A stretch of DNA of 7,058 nt from Ferruginibacter sp. (GTDB taxonomy: Bacteria > Bacteroidota > Bacteroidia > Chitinophagales > Chitinophagaceae), in contig JAURKN010000141.1 in the NCBI GenBank assembly GCA_030831725.1, positions 1-7,058 of the forward strand, in the 5' to 3' direction. A program made the translations under genes and the position numbers. The notes beneath the pieces were generated by a model. The model did not search any database, was not told the origin of the DNA, and worked only from the letters and a program-made list of their open reading frames with translations. Within the stretch, counting starts at the first letter, position 1. Each line of letters begins with the position of its first letter. Positions 1 to 7,058 of the stretch are shown here, piece by piece.

Positions 1-2199
1 ATCGTCAATGGTGTGAATGGTGCTGGCGCAACCTATGCTACTGTGATTCCAGGTACCAACAATATCGGAAACATATTTACTGACAATAGCCCAAGATTTA
101 CAGAAGGCATTTCAATCGTTTGTCAGGATAAACCATTCATCATAGATTTCAGCGCTACGGACCCCGACGGAGATCAATTGGTGTATTCCCTGTGCGATGC
201 ATATAATGGTGGCGACGCTCAAAATGCGGCAAACATCACCCCCAGCGTACCGCCATATGGCTCTTTGGATTATGCAAACGGATTCACAGGAGGATTGCCT
301 TTAGGACCTTCCGCAACCATCAACCCTCAAACTGGGATCATAAGCGGAATTGCTCCTGCTTCCGGTAAATACGTTCTGGCCGTTTGTGTTTCATCTTATC
401 GCGGAGGTGTTTTGATTTCAACACACAGAAAAGATTTCATCATCACCGTTGCCGATTGTGATTTTGCCAGTGCTCAGCTCGATCCGGACTACATCACATG
501 CGATGGCTTTTCTTTCACGTTCAGCAACCAGAACCAGTCTCCGTTGAATCAGACATTCTATTGGGATTTCGGAGATCCCGCCTCCGGGGCAAACAACATT
601 TCCACCGCAGAAACACCTACGCATACTTTTTCTGCTGCAGGAATTTACACTGTGAAATTTGTTGTGAACAGAGGAACATCCTGTGCGGATTCCATATTTA
701 CCAGAATTGCGGTTTATCCCGGTTATTTCCCGGATTTCACATCAAATAGTCCTATTTGCAAAGGGAATCCTGTACAATTTACCGACCGGACCAGAGCCAA
801 CTACGGAGCCGCAAATGAATGGCGCTGGGACTTTGGTGTCAATTCCCTTTCGTCAGATACCAGCATCGTACAGAACCCTCAATATACCTACAACCAAGTG
901 GGAACATATCAAGTGACATTGATTGTAGGTAGCGACAAAGGTTGTATTGATACCATTACAAAATCTGTTGAGATAGTCGACAAACCAGTACTGACAGTCA
1001 CCAACGACACACTCATCTGCTCCGTGGATAACTTATCACTCTCTGCAACCAGCAGCATTCCAGGAACCTACACTTGGTCTCCCAACTACAATATATCAAA
1101 CACAAACATCCCCAATCCGGTGGTGAGTCCTGATGTTACAACCACCTACTACGTGAATTACACTGATAACTTCGGTTGCAGAAACAGGGATTCCGTCATC
1201 GTGCGTGTAGTCGACAGTGTTAGTATGAATATCATAACCGACACAACTATTTGCAGAACAGATGGCATACCGATTCCGCTTTTAAGCAATGCGCTTACTT
1301 ACAACTGGAGTCCGACTACATACCTCAATAATCCAGGTATAAAAAATCCAATTGCTACTCCGCTCGTAAGCAGCATCAAGTACTATGTTCAAGGAAATAT
1401 CGGATCCTGTTTTGACAAAGATTCCATCATCATCAAAACCATTCCTTACCCGATACCCGATGCAGGAAATGATACCCTGATTTGTTGGGGCACTGATGCG
1501 TTTCTCTCCGCAACTGGAGGAAGCACTTATACTTGGACTCCATCAACTTACCTGACCGCAACGAATATTCCGAACCCTGTTTCCATAAAACCAGATGCGG
1601 TCTTTATAGACTATATATTGACTGTGACAGATACATTCGGCTGTCCGAAACCTGAAAGCGACACGGTAAGAGTAAACATCGACAAAATCATCGCGAATGC
1701 TGGACCGAGAGACACTGCGGTCGTTGCCGGACAACCGCTACAGTTGAATGCTACGGGAAGCACCAACTACCTCTGGACTCCGGTTACCCAATGGCTCAGC
1801 AATCCAAACATTCCAAATCCTGTCTCGAATCCACAGGGAGATATCGAATACATTGTTCGAGTAAGCAATTCCATCGGTTGCTTCGATACCGACACCATCA
1901 AAGTACGTTTCTATACCGTGCTTCCCGACTTCTTCGTACCAGCTGCGTTTAGCCCTAACGGTGATGGACTTAACGATATCATCAAACCTATCGCTCTCGG
2001 GTTGAAATCCGTTGAAAAATTCATGATTTACAATCGATGGGGGCAACTCATGTTCCTGACCTCACGCATCGGTGACGGATGGAATGGAAAAAAAGGCGGT
2101 AAAGTGCAGGAAGCAGGTACTTATGTTTGGTATGCCGAAGGAACAGACTATACCAATAAAAAGCTGCAGAAAAAAGGAACCATCATCCTGATCAGATAA
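1..2199 (+). CDS. PKD/Ig-like repeat surface protein with T9SS type B (gliding motility-associated) C-terminal domain; 5' partial
   Basis: Predicted secreted, surface-attached or released multidomain protein, probably an adhesin or structural surface protein; its ligand is unknown. The frame is open from base 1 with no convincing start, so the N-terminus and signal peptide lie left of the window; 732 residues are visible, numbered here from base 1. Order: a cadherin/putative-Ig-like module (about 40-150) with TDPDGD at 53-58 and INPQTGIISG at 107-116; PKD 1 (about 153-238) with YWDFGD at 187-192; PKD 2 (about 242-326) with WRWDFG at 274-279; four Ig-like repeats (about 328-640); and a C-terminal sorting domain (644-732). 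That last domain matches the CHU_C/TIGR04131 pattern, with FSPNGDGLND, YNRWGQ and DGWNG. Family knowledge says such domains direct export through the T9SS. No enzymatic domain is visible. Class assignment is firm; the biological role is inferred. Confidence 0.93.
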   Translation: MVNGVNGAGATYATVIPGTNNIGNIFTDNSPRFTEGISIVCQDKPFIIDFSATDPDGDQLVYSLCDAYNGGDAQNAANITPSVPPYGSLDYANGFTGGLPLGPSATINPQTGIISGIAPASGKYVLAVCVSSYRGGVLISTHRKDFIITVADCDFASAQLDPDYITCDGFSFTFSNQNQSPLNQTFYWDFGDPASGANNISTAETPTHTFSAAGIYTVKFVVNRGTSCADSIFTRIAVYPGYFPDFTSNSPICKGNPVQFTDRTRANYGAANEWRWDFGVNSLSSDTSIVQNPQYTYNQVGTYQVTLIVGSDKGCIDTITKSVEIVDKPVLTVTNDTLICSVDNLSLSATSSIPGTYTWSPNYNISNTNIPNPVVSPDVTTTYYVNYTDNFGCRNRDSVIVRVVDSVSMNIITDTTICRTDGIPIPLLSNALTYNWSPTTYLNNPGIKNPIATPLVSSIKYYVQGNIGSCFDKDSIIIKTIPYPIPDAGNDTLICWGTDAFLSATGGSTYTWTPSTYLTATNIPNPVSIKPDAVFIDYILTVTDTFGCPKPESDTVRVNIDKIIANAGPRDTAVVAGQPLQLNATGSTNYLWTPVTQWLSNPNIPNPVSNPQGDIEYIVRVSNSIGCFDTDTIKVRFYTVLPDFFVPAAFSPNGDGLNDIIKPIALGLKSVEKFMIYNRWGQLMFLTSRIGDGWNGKKGGKVQEAGTYVWYAEGTDYTNKKLQKKGTIILIR
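982..1920 (+). repeat. Four tandem Ig-like protein repeats (about 78 residues each) within the surface protein
   Basis: Four consecutive modules share a pattern: D-T-x-I-C near the start, an L-x-A-T segment, Y-x-W-[ST]-P, then N-I-P-N-P, a Tyr-rich strand, and G-C followed by D-[ST] and alternating hydrophobic residues. The D-T pairs fall at residues 336, 414, 491 and 571, and the core Trp at 359, 436, 512 and 592, giving a spacing of 76-80 residues. Repeats 1-3 carry two Cys each (C340, C418 and C495 plus the later G-C), possibly a disulfide. Repeat 4 has DTAVVAGQPL and has lost the first Cys. The repeats have diverged strongly at DNA level, so this is an old duplication and not a recent expansion. 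Boundaries are approximate. Confidence 0.8.
1930..2199 (+). other. T9SS type B C-terminal sorting domain (coding segment)
   Basis: The last 89 residues (644-732) of the surface protein. Visible hallmarks are FVPAAFSPNGDGLND at 645-659, the strand IYNRWGQLMF at 676-685, DGWNG at 692-696, GTYVWYAEG at 706-714 and the terminal KGTIILIR at 725-732. These match the gliding motility-associated C-terminal family (CHU_C, TIGR04131). In Flavobacterium johnsoniae, type B domains are associated with export that needs a SprF-like partner in addition to the SprA translocon; no sprF-like gene is visible here. The domain is intact and in frame to the stop, so the protein should be export-competent. Confidence 0.9.
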
Positions 2200-2224
2200 T
2201 CCATCTGAAATTCAATTAACAAAC

Positions 2225-2980
2225 ATGAAAAAAATAGCATTCATCACCGGCGCTACTTCCGGAATAGGAAAAGCTTGTGCTAACACTCTTGCGGAAGTGG
2301 GATACAATCTAATTCTTTGCGGTAGACGGTACGATAGGCTCATTGAACTTCAAAAAGAATTGAATCAACAATATCATATCGATGTTCATTGTCTGACATT
2401 CGATGTTCAACATCAATCTGAAGTGGAGAAAGCCATTCATGAGATTCCTGAAGATTGGAAGACAATCGATGTGTTGATTAACAATGCGGGACTTTCTTTG
2501 GGAAGAGATAATTTCTCAGACGCTTCCATTCCGGATTGGGAAACCATGATGCAAACGAATGTGATGGGAGTGATTTATGTCACGAAAGCCCTGATGCCTC
2601 TGCTCCTGCAAAACAAAACCCATATCGTAAACATCGGCTCGATTGCTGGCAAAGAGATTTACGAAAACGGGAACGCCTATTGTGCAAGTAAAGCCGCGCT
2701 TGACGCCCTTTCTAAATCCATGAGAATCGATCTTCTGTCGAAAGGAATTAAGGTTACGGCCATACATCCCGGTGCTGTAGAAACAGAATTCTCATTGGTC
2801 AGATATAAAGGCGACCATGAAAAGGCTGATGCTGTATATAACGGCTTCACACCTCTTTCCGGAAACGACATCGCTCAAACTGTTTTGTTTGCCATTTCGC
2901 AACCGAATCATGTTTGCATCAATGAATTGACCGTCATGCCTACCGCTCAAGCAAGCGCTTTCCATTTTCATAAAAAATGA
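2225..2980 (+). CDS. ydfG: Short-chain dehydrogenase/reductase, YdfG-type NADP-dependent 3-hydroxy acid dehydrogenase
   Basis: Complete 251-residue classical SDR, a soluble cytoplasmic Rossmann-fold oxidoreductase. The cofactor loop TGATSGIG is at residues 8-15. GRR at 33-35 places basic residues after strand 2, suggesting NADP(H) preference. D60-V61 would contact the adenine and NNAG is at 86-89. The catalytic tetrad is complete: N112, S139, Y152 and K156 (YCASK). P182-G183 follows strand 6. Beyond the general fold, it matches what I recall of E. coli YdfG along its length: an EW/DW-x-x-ID-hydrophobic-L segment before NNAGL, DWETM at 104-108, EFS-x-VR-x-KGD at 188-197 and a C-terminal INEL-x-x-MP segment. 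YdfG oxidises L-allo-threonine/serine-type 3-hydroxy acids and reduces malonic semialdehyde; the exact substrate here is inferred. The ATG at 2225 puts the cofactor loop at the usual distance. The leader is A-rich with no clear Shine-Dalgarno. It lies 25 bases after the surface protein, so co-transcription is possible. Confidence 0.93.
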   Translation: MKKIAFITGATSGIGKACANTLAEVGYNLILCGRRYDRLIELQKELNQQYHIDVHCLTFDVQHQSEVEKAIHEIPEDWKTIDVLINNAGLSLGRDNFSDASIPDWETMMQTNVMGVIYVTKALMPLLLQNKTHIVNIGSIAGKEIYENGNAYCASKAALDALSKSMRIDLLSKGIKVTAIHPGAVETEFSLVRYKGDHEKADAVYNGFTPLSGNDIAQTVLFAISQPNHVCINELTVMPTAQASAFHFHKK

Positions 2981-2996
2981 TTTCCCCCTAAAAACA

Positions 2997-3022
2997 AAAA
3001 AGGCTGCCTAGGCAGCCTTTTT
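2997..3022. terminator. Bidirectional intrinsic terminator (perfect 26-bp palindrome)
   Basis: The sequence is a perfect inverted repeat: AAAAA, GGCTGCC, a central TA, GGCAGCC, TTTTT. Either strand can form a GC-rich stem with an A tract before it and a T tract after it, as expected of a rho-independent terminator working in both directions. It begins 16 bases after the dehydrogenase stop and, on the other strand, 18 bases after the sprA stop, so it sits almost symmetrically in the 60-base convergent gap. Nothing else is seen in the gap. Confidence 0.9.
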
Positions 3023-3040
3023 GCATGAATATGCTTTTTC

Positions 3041-6000
3041 TTATTGCGAGAGGGATATTCTGATTTGCACACCGGCTCTGGTATTGGTGGTTGGTGCGCT
3101 GGAAGATATATATGGTTTGACTCTTCGCTGATCAAAATACAATTTCAAATTGACCCTGCTGTTGATGAAATAATCTATGGTTGGACTGATGGAAGTTTCT
3201 CGACTTCCTGCAGTGGCAAAATTATTGTCCTGATCCAGTCGGCTGTTTGCAGTAACGTTGTCCCTTACACGATAATCGATTCTGAAATTGATTTCATTGT
3301 CCAGTTTCCCCGATTTGGATTTACTCAGGAATGCAGGTAGCTTGATTCCACCAAGCAATTTCAGTCCTTTTTTTCTAAACCCTGCACCAATTACAAATTC
3401 GGTGCTTCTTACCTCGCTCAATTGGAAATCATTCAAACTCAAACTCAACTGTCTGGATTTTGAATATTCGAATTTGGCCTGAAGCTGGTTGGTAAACATC
3501 ATGTCCAATCCAATGAGAGGCGAGAATTGTTCCTGGATACTTACATTAGGAACCAGGAAATAAGGAATAAAATTCTTGGATCCCGTATCGTAGAAAGAAG
3601 GATATCCATACCCTGAAATATCCTGATACAGCAACGCGGATGTGAATCCATTCATGCTGAGGTTTCCGGTATATCCATGAGAGATGCTGAAGCTATTGAA
3701 AATCTTATCCAAAGGTTTTATTTTGTTCAAGCCGTTGTAATCTACTTTCCAATTGGGCTTAGGTATAATCGCCTTGAATGGATTAGAACGGATATTTCTG
3801 TTGCTTTGACTTATCAAGGCCACACTATTGGGATCCTGACCGGTATATGCAGCAATGAAAGAAGGAATCAACACATCCACGGCATATTTACCATAACCGT
3901 AATAATAACCATCAGGGTTCACCTGGTTGTTGCTGTATGGATTTTGTCTGCCAAGTCTTTGCGAGAGAATTACACGGTTGTTTTCAAAAGTTTTGAAGGT
4001 GGCCGAAACACGATTCGGATCGAATTTTCCGAACAATGTTTTGAATGCAACGTAAGTGACATCGAAACTTCCACCGGCGTATGGATTCAGGTGTTTGAAG
4101 GTGGGGTTGGTTCCATTCAAAGATGTATCTATGAAACGGAATGTTTCGCTGTAGTTTTTGGTGAACGACTTGCTCAGGTTAAGGGTTATATTGAGGTCGC
4201 GGACAGGCTCGAGCTGAGCGTTGAATGTGAGTCGCTGGTCGAAGTTCTGCTGAGTGAGTGAATTGAACGTACTGTCTTTCGTAAGCAGTCCTGCTCCTGC
4301 TTTTTTGTTGAGCCATGCCGTATCCGGCTGCCATCCCATGATAAAATCAAAGCCCGGAGCCATGCTGTTGAAATTCTGTCCGAAAAATCTTGTACTATCG
4401 GTATAACCCGGAAGTCGTGTAGAAGCATTTTCGGAAGCGGTGATGTTTACTTGTTTCAAACTAGTCAGCAATTTTCCGAAAATCTTAAGTCCTGTTCCCA
4501 CATATGGCATCGCTGTTCTGTCGACGATGCGTTTTGTTTTTACCACTTTTTTCCCGGACTTGGTGATGACGGTATCTTTTACTTTGGTGATTCTGTTTCT
4601 CCATTTTTCACGGTCATCAATATTCGAAGGCTGATCGAGTTGTCTGAGCCATTTTGACTTTTGGTAGATCTTATTGAAATCCATTTGCACCGTAGCCTCT
4701 TTTTGCTGTCCATTCTCCAGGAAATTTCCCAGATTGACAGCCAAACGTGATGCTCCGATCCACTTGTATGTAGCCTGATAGCGGATGTTTGTGGTTGTCC
4801 AATCCAGCAGTGGCAGTTTAGACAAAGGAACCACATACGATGCGTTGATAGTTTGATTGAAAATGGTGTTTCTTCCACCCTTCCAGAAGTTTTGCCTTAC
4901 GGTATCTCTTTTTTCTTTCGTATCGAGTCTACCTGCTGGTTCGTCAATTCTGGAATTGTTGGTAGATGTATAATCCAGATTGATGGATCGTGTAAGATTC
5001 CAACGCATGATATAATCACGCTGCATGGTAAAGTACTTATCGTAGGTTTCCGGAATCTTATATTTTGTTTCCCCAACACTTCTGGGTCTTATCGCTCCGA
5101 ACTGTCGGCTGATATCGGCGCGAAGACTGATCTGGCTAGGCAGATATGCGAAATTGAATTCCCTGATCAAATCAAGCCATTTGGTTTTTGCTTTTCTGAA
5201 TAGTCCCTTGAATGGCTCCACATACTTTGGTTGTGGAGCGAAATTGTATCCGATGGCTCCCCTATGTCGGGTGACCTCATTGTATTCAATCAGCGGATTA
5301 TGGCTTTCTGTTTTGATGAAGGAGTAACTCACATCCACATTTTCTATGTCATAAATTTTGGGTGACTTGCCATTGGTCTTGTTTTTTCTGACATTGGTGA
5401 AATTCAACGTTTTTATGGAAGTGAAATCTATGGCATTGTTCCTGATGGAATCCCTTTTGTCTTTCGGTGATGTGCTGAGCTTGTCTTTCAATTGGATGTC
5501 CATGTCGTATGGATCATATTGCGGTGTGCTCGTAGTCTGAGAATAACTTGCATATACCGGAATAGAGAGACCTGCGTTCTTAGGCAGTAATTTACCAAGC
5601 TCCAATGTTGTAGAAAGGTCGAACTGGAGGAAATCATCTCTGTATCTTTCAACCACTCTTTGCTCCAGTGTTCCAAACCCACGGCTATGGGTATTCGCAG
5701 ACATTGAGACTGTTCCAAGGTCTGCCAGATTCACGTCCACTCTGCCCAAAGCAGCCCAACCGCCTTGTTCATTGATGGATGAAAGTCGGAGTTCGTTCAC
5801 CCAAATCTGGCCGCACGCTCCGGGTGAGCTTACATTCTCAACACCAAGCAAGATTCCTCTTACCTCCCCCAGGTTCGGATTACCGATCACAGAATACGTA
5901 TGCCCATTGCTTTGCAATTGTCTAAAAATGGTTCCCAAAGGAGTGGATGACAAATTTCTGGCTTGTTTGATTTTGGTAAGCATTTCAAGCTCTACGTCAA

Positions 6001-7058
6001 GCGAATTAGATGGATTCCACAAAGAATCATTGTAGGCATCCGTATCCGGGTTTCTGCCTGCGGAGAATGGTGTTAGCGTCAGCGGTATTCGAATCTCATA
6101 ATAATTGCTTACGAAATCCGTACCTAATCTTATGACAGCTGTGAGATCTTTGTCACGGATTGTATTGGCCGGATTTTGAGCCTGCTCCGCATGGATATAC
6201 ATGGAAAGTTTTCTGAACTGACGGACATCTCTATTTGGGAAGGTTTGGAAAACCCCTTTCGCATCACCGGTTTGCAGGTTGCAGAATGAAAGGCTCATCG
6301 CCTGCTCATTCTGAAGAAGGTTTACCCCGTTGTTGCTCAATGTTTGCACACGTTGAATGTCTTTGGGCGTTCGGTATGGCAATGGATTACGCTTATCGTT
6401 CTCTTCGATATTCACCGCTTCCACATTGAAGGCCGTATTGGTTGCCGGGGAATACAATCCGGTTGAGTCGATGCGGTATTTGAACTTCCTCCAAATATTT
6501 CTGGTAAGTTGCAAAAGTCCGAAACGCAAGACAACACTGTCCTCGAAGCCTGTCATGTACATTCTCATGAAACGTATAGACTTGAAGTCGGGGATGTTTC
6601 CAATTTTTCTATCGTAGCTACCTATGGGTATACGGAATTGGTACCATGTCTCATTTCTGGTTGTGCCGTTCACAAGTCCTACTGCCACTTCTTTCTTGTC
6701 AACAATAAAATTGTTTCCAATAATCATTTCAGGAGCATCCTTTGGTTTGATGTCGACTATATACTGGAAATACTCTTCGATTTCATTGAGTGTATTGTCG
6801 CGATTCAGGTCTTCTCCATCAGGATACAGTGTGGCTGCATTCGAGAACTGTCCTCCATCGGAAATGGGAGAGTTTCCGTCTGGATTGTTGTAATTTTTGT
6901 ATCGTTTGAGAATGCCATCATTAGGCGCGAAACTGCCATCACGATAATTTTTGAAATTATCAGTGGATGGATCCGAAACCGCTTTTTGATAAATAGCTGA
7001 GTTTGTACCAAAAGTGGATTCCAATTCAGAAAGATAATTCGAGCGGGTAGATTGTTCC
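3041..7058 (-). CDS. sprA: SprA, T9SS outer-membrane translocon; C-terminal 1338 residues (5' partial)
   Basis: SprA (Sov in Porphyromonas) is the single-chain giant beta-barrel, 36 strands in the F. johnsoniae structure, that forms the T9SS outer-membrane channel. Full proteins are about 2400 residues, so roughly the last 55% is present. The frame stays open to the right edge; the TTG at 7024-7022 is an internal Leu and not a start. Numbered from the edge, family-typical segments are DGILKRYKNYNNPDGNSP near 45-62, WVNELRL then NEQGGWAALGRVDVNLADLG near 417-446, an ELGKLLPK segment near 487 with YDPYDMDI near 515, APGFDF-x-MGWQPD-x-AWLN near 898-915, and the C-terminal NLKLYFDQRRVKPYIS with T-N-T-R-AGVQIRISLSQ. 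The protein is rich in alternating polar/hydrophobic strands and in Asn, Arg and Tyr, fitting a barrel with periplasmic and extracellular loops. No frameshift is seen. The signal peptide, start and promoter are outside the window. Confidence 0.95.
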   Translation of the reverse strand, partial: EQSTRSNYLSELESTFGTNSAIYQKAVSDPSTDNFKNYRDGSFAPNDGILKRYKNYNNPDGNSPISDGGQFSNAATLYPDGEDLNRDNTLNEIEEYFQYIVDIKPKDAPEMIIGNNFIVDKKEVAVGLVNGTTRNETWYQFRIPIGSYDRKIGNIPDFKSIRFMRMYMTGFEDSVVLRFGLLQLTRNIWRKFKYRIDSTGLYSPATNTAFNVEAVNIEENDKRNPLPYRTPKDIQRVQTLSNNGVNLLQNEQAMSLSFCNLQTGDAKGVFQTFPNRDVRQFRKLSMYIHAEQAQNPANTIRDKDLTAVIRLGTDFVSNYYEIRIPLTLTPFSAGRNPDTDAYNDSLWNPSNSLDVELEMLTKIKQARNLSSTPLGTIFRQLQSNGHTYSVIGNPNLGEVRGILLGVENVSSPGACGQIWVNELRLSSINEQGGWAALGRVDVNLADLGTVSMSANTHSRGFGTLEQRVVERYRDDFLQFDLSTTLELGKLLPKNAGLSIPVYASYSQTTSTPQYDPYDMDIQLKDKLSTSPKDKRDSIRNNAIDFTSIKTLNFTNVRKNKTNGKSPKIYDIENVDVSYSFIKTESHNPLIEYNEVTRHRGAIGYNFAPQPKYVEPFKGLFRKAKTKWLDLIREFNFAYLPSQISLRADISRQFGAIRPRSVGETKYKIPETYDKYFTMQRDYIMRWNLTRSINLDYTSTNNSRIDEPAGRLDTKEKRDTVRQNFWKGGRNTIFNQTINASYVVPLSKLPLLDWTTTNIRYQATYKWIGASRLAVNLGNFLENGQQKEATVQMDFNKIYQKSKWLRQLDQPSNIDDREKWRNRITKVKDTVITKSGKKVVKTKRIVDRTAMPYVGTGLKIFGKLLTSLKQVNITASENASTRLPGYTDSTRFFGQNFNSMAPGFDFIMGWQPDTAWLNKKAGAGLLTKDSTFNSLTQQNFDQRLTFNAQLEPVRDLNITLNLSKSFTKNYSETFRFIDTSLNGTNPTFKHLNPYAGGSFDVTYVAFKTLFGKFDPNRVSATFKTFENNRVILSQRLGRQNPYSNNQVNPDGYYYGYGKYAVDVLIPSFIAAYTGQDPNSVALISQSNRNIRSNPFKAIIPKPNWKVDYNGLNKIKPLDKIFNSFSISHGYTGNLSMNGFTSALLYQDISGYGYPSFYDTGSKNFIPYFLVPNVSIQEQFSPLIGLDMMFTNQLQAKFEYSKSRQLSLSLNDFQLSEVRSTEFVIGAGFRKKGLKLLGGIKLPAFLSKSKSGKLDNEINFRIDYRVRDNVTANSRLDQDNNFATAGSRETSISPTIDYFINSRVNLKLYFDQRRVKPYISSSAPTTNTRAGVQIRISLSQ

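Noticed and set aside
13..15. GTG codon as a start of the surface protein
   Set aside because: The frame is already open from base 1, there is no signal peptide after the GTG, and secreted T9SS cargo must have one. The gene is truncated by the window.
2088..2094. Run of seven A within the sorting-domain coding segment, considered as a slippage or frameshift site
   Set aside because: The frame continues correctly on both sides with family-typical residues, and Lys-rich A tracts are common in such genomes. Nothing indicates programmed slippage.
2192..2208. Small hairpin TCAGAT / ATCTGA overlapping the surface-protein stop codon
   Set aside because: The stem is only 6 bp and AT-rich with no following T tract, so it is too weak to call a terminator.
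3677..4261. Plus-strand open frame of 194 codons opposite sprA
   Set aside because: It is antisense to a strongly conserved part of sprA. The translation is Ile/Val/Glu-rich without a recognisable domain, as expected from the complement of beta-barrel codons.
6509..7000. Plus-strand open frame of 163 codons opposite sprA
   Set aside because: It lies wholly antisense to sprA, resembles no family I know, and its composition looks like a complement artefact.
7022..7024. TTG codon as a possible start of the minus-strand gene
   Set aside because: The reading frame continues upstream to the window edge without a stop, and SprA homologs extend about 1000 residues further, so this is an internal Leu.

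Overview
This window comes from a member of the phylum Bacteroidota. The evidence is two independent parts of the phylum-specific type IX secretion system (T9SS): a surface protein ending in a gliding-motility/type B sorting domain, and the C-terminal part of the giant outer-membrane translocon SprA. Moderate GC by eye (roughly low-to-mid 40s percent) and an A-rich leader without a clear Shine-Dalgarno sequence fit that phylum. A finer placement, such as a Chitinophagales/Saprospirales-like environmental lineage, would be a guess.

Layout. Positions 1-2199 (+) hold the 3' part of a large modular surface protein. In order it has a cadherin/putative-Ig-like module, two PKD domains, four degenerate Ig-like repeats of about 78 residues, and a C-terminal type B T9SS sorting domain. 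After a 25-base gap, 2225-2980 (+) encodes a complete 251-residue short-chain dehydrogenase of the YdfG (NADP-dependent 3-hydroxy acid dehydrogenase) type. The 60-base convergent gap 2981-3040 contains a perfect 26-bp palindrome with A and T flanks, which should act as a bidirectional terminator. Positions 3041-7058 (-) encode the last 1338 residues of SprA; its N-terminal part lies beyond the right edge.

How the genes relate. SprA forms the outer-membrane pore through which folded T9SS cargo leaves the periplasm, and the first gene encodes what looks like such cargo. They are convergently transcribed, so this is functional kinship and not an operon. The dehydrogenase is a soluble metabolic enzyme with no evident link to secretion and may simply share a transcript with the upstream gene.

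Coding density is about 99%. No RNA genes, mobile elements, CRISPR arrays or stretches over 300 bases without a gene were seen. I did not find a previously undescribed system. The findings are modest observations on gene order, repeat architecture and the terminator.
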